Source: Bacillota bacterium
GTDB lineage: Bacteria > Bacillota > Clostridia > Lachnospirales > Lachnospiraceae
Length of the DNA: 22,912 nt
Assembly: GCA_023402845.1 (NCBI GenBank)
Contig: JAEYFP010000062.1
Location: forward strand, 1 to 22,912
Direction of reading: 5' to 3'
The translations under genes were made by a program, and so were the position numbers. Under the pieces are notes generated by a model, which was not told the origin of the DNA, ran no database searches, and saw only the letters and a program-made list of their open reading frames with translations. Positions 22,811-22,912 of this stretch are shown piece by piece (the stretch's first letter is position 1; every line of letters starts with the position of its first letter).

Positions 22811-22912
22811 ATGGAAGACGTAAAATCACGTGATTTTTCTATGTTTATAGAAAAACAACGAGAAAAAGCGCATAAAAAGAATGTTAAGATTATTGGAATT
22901 TACTTGAATAGT
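22811..22912 (+). CDS. possible start of a gene running off the window
   Basis: An open frame from ATG 22811 to the window's last base gives 34 residues beginning MEDVKSRDFSMFIEKQ and continuing with a charged, protein-like EKAHKKNVKIIGIYLN. No stop is met, but no ribosome site is visible before the ATG and the frame is too short to identify. An exact 16-bp palindrome (22822-22837, AAAATCACGTGATTTT) lies inside it, which argues either for control DNA or for chance. Confidence 0.35.
   Translation, partial: MEDVKSRDFSMFIEKQREKAHKKNVKIIGIYLNS

Overview
The window is 22.9 kb of bacterial chromosome in which every gene I can support lies on the + strand. It most likely comes from an anaerobic, spore-forming member of the Firmicutes (class Clostridia, possibly Lachnospiraceae-like). 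Reasons: AT-rich sigma-A promoters, strong GGAGG ribosome sites, split two-subunit transketolase, RpiR-family control of sugar genes, and a LysM plus GH18 protein of the YaaH/SleL spore-peptidoglycan type. No rRNA, tRNA, CRISPR array, transposase or phage gene was seen.

Layout. (1) Positions 1-837: AT-rich control region, with a good promoter at 628-656 for the transporter operon and a possible divergent promoter near the left edge. (2) 838-4452: a complete CUT2 (ribose type) sugar ABC importer: lipoprotein binding protein, double ATPase, permease. (3) 4453-4846: a gene-free spacer made of related palindromes and a duplicated module. (4) 4847-12627: an eight-gene catabolic operon: transketolase N and C subunits, class II aldolase, FGGY kinase, L-fucose-isomerase-like protein, RpiB-family isomerase, DhaK and DhaL. 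(5) 12628-12966: control region whose first promoter and operator-like element closely match those of the transporter operon, plus a perfect 26-bp palindrome over the -35 of the regulator's own promoter. (6) 12967-16240: RpiR regulator, a second class II aldolase and a second FGGY kinase. (7) 16442-18103: small XRE regulator and the GH18 spore-type hydrolase. (8) 18281-20290: Kup potassium transporter. (9) 20349-22648: a DUF1538 membrane protein with two small PII-like proteins, ended by a strong UUCG-loop terminator. (10) 22811-end: a possible start of another gene.

How it may work together (inference). The importer and regions 4-6 look like one RpiR-controlled sugar regulon. An aldose would be isomerised (FucI-like), phosphorylated (FGGY) and cleaved by aldolase to dihydroxyacetone phosphate plus an aldehyde. 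The RpiB-like protein lacks the His residues of ribose-5-phosphate isomerase and resembles the tetrose-phosphate isomerases (EryI/DerI). Beside DhaK/DhaL this suggests erythrulose -> erythrulose 4-phosphate -> erythrose 4-phosphate, which the split transketolase would feed into the pentose phosphate pathway. The real substrate cannot be read from sequence alone. The other candidate for something undescribed is the DUF1538/PII/PII operon, laid out like AmtB-GlnK: a membrane protein of unknown function with its own pair of PII-type signal proteins, next to a potassium transporter and apparently transcribed leaderless.
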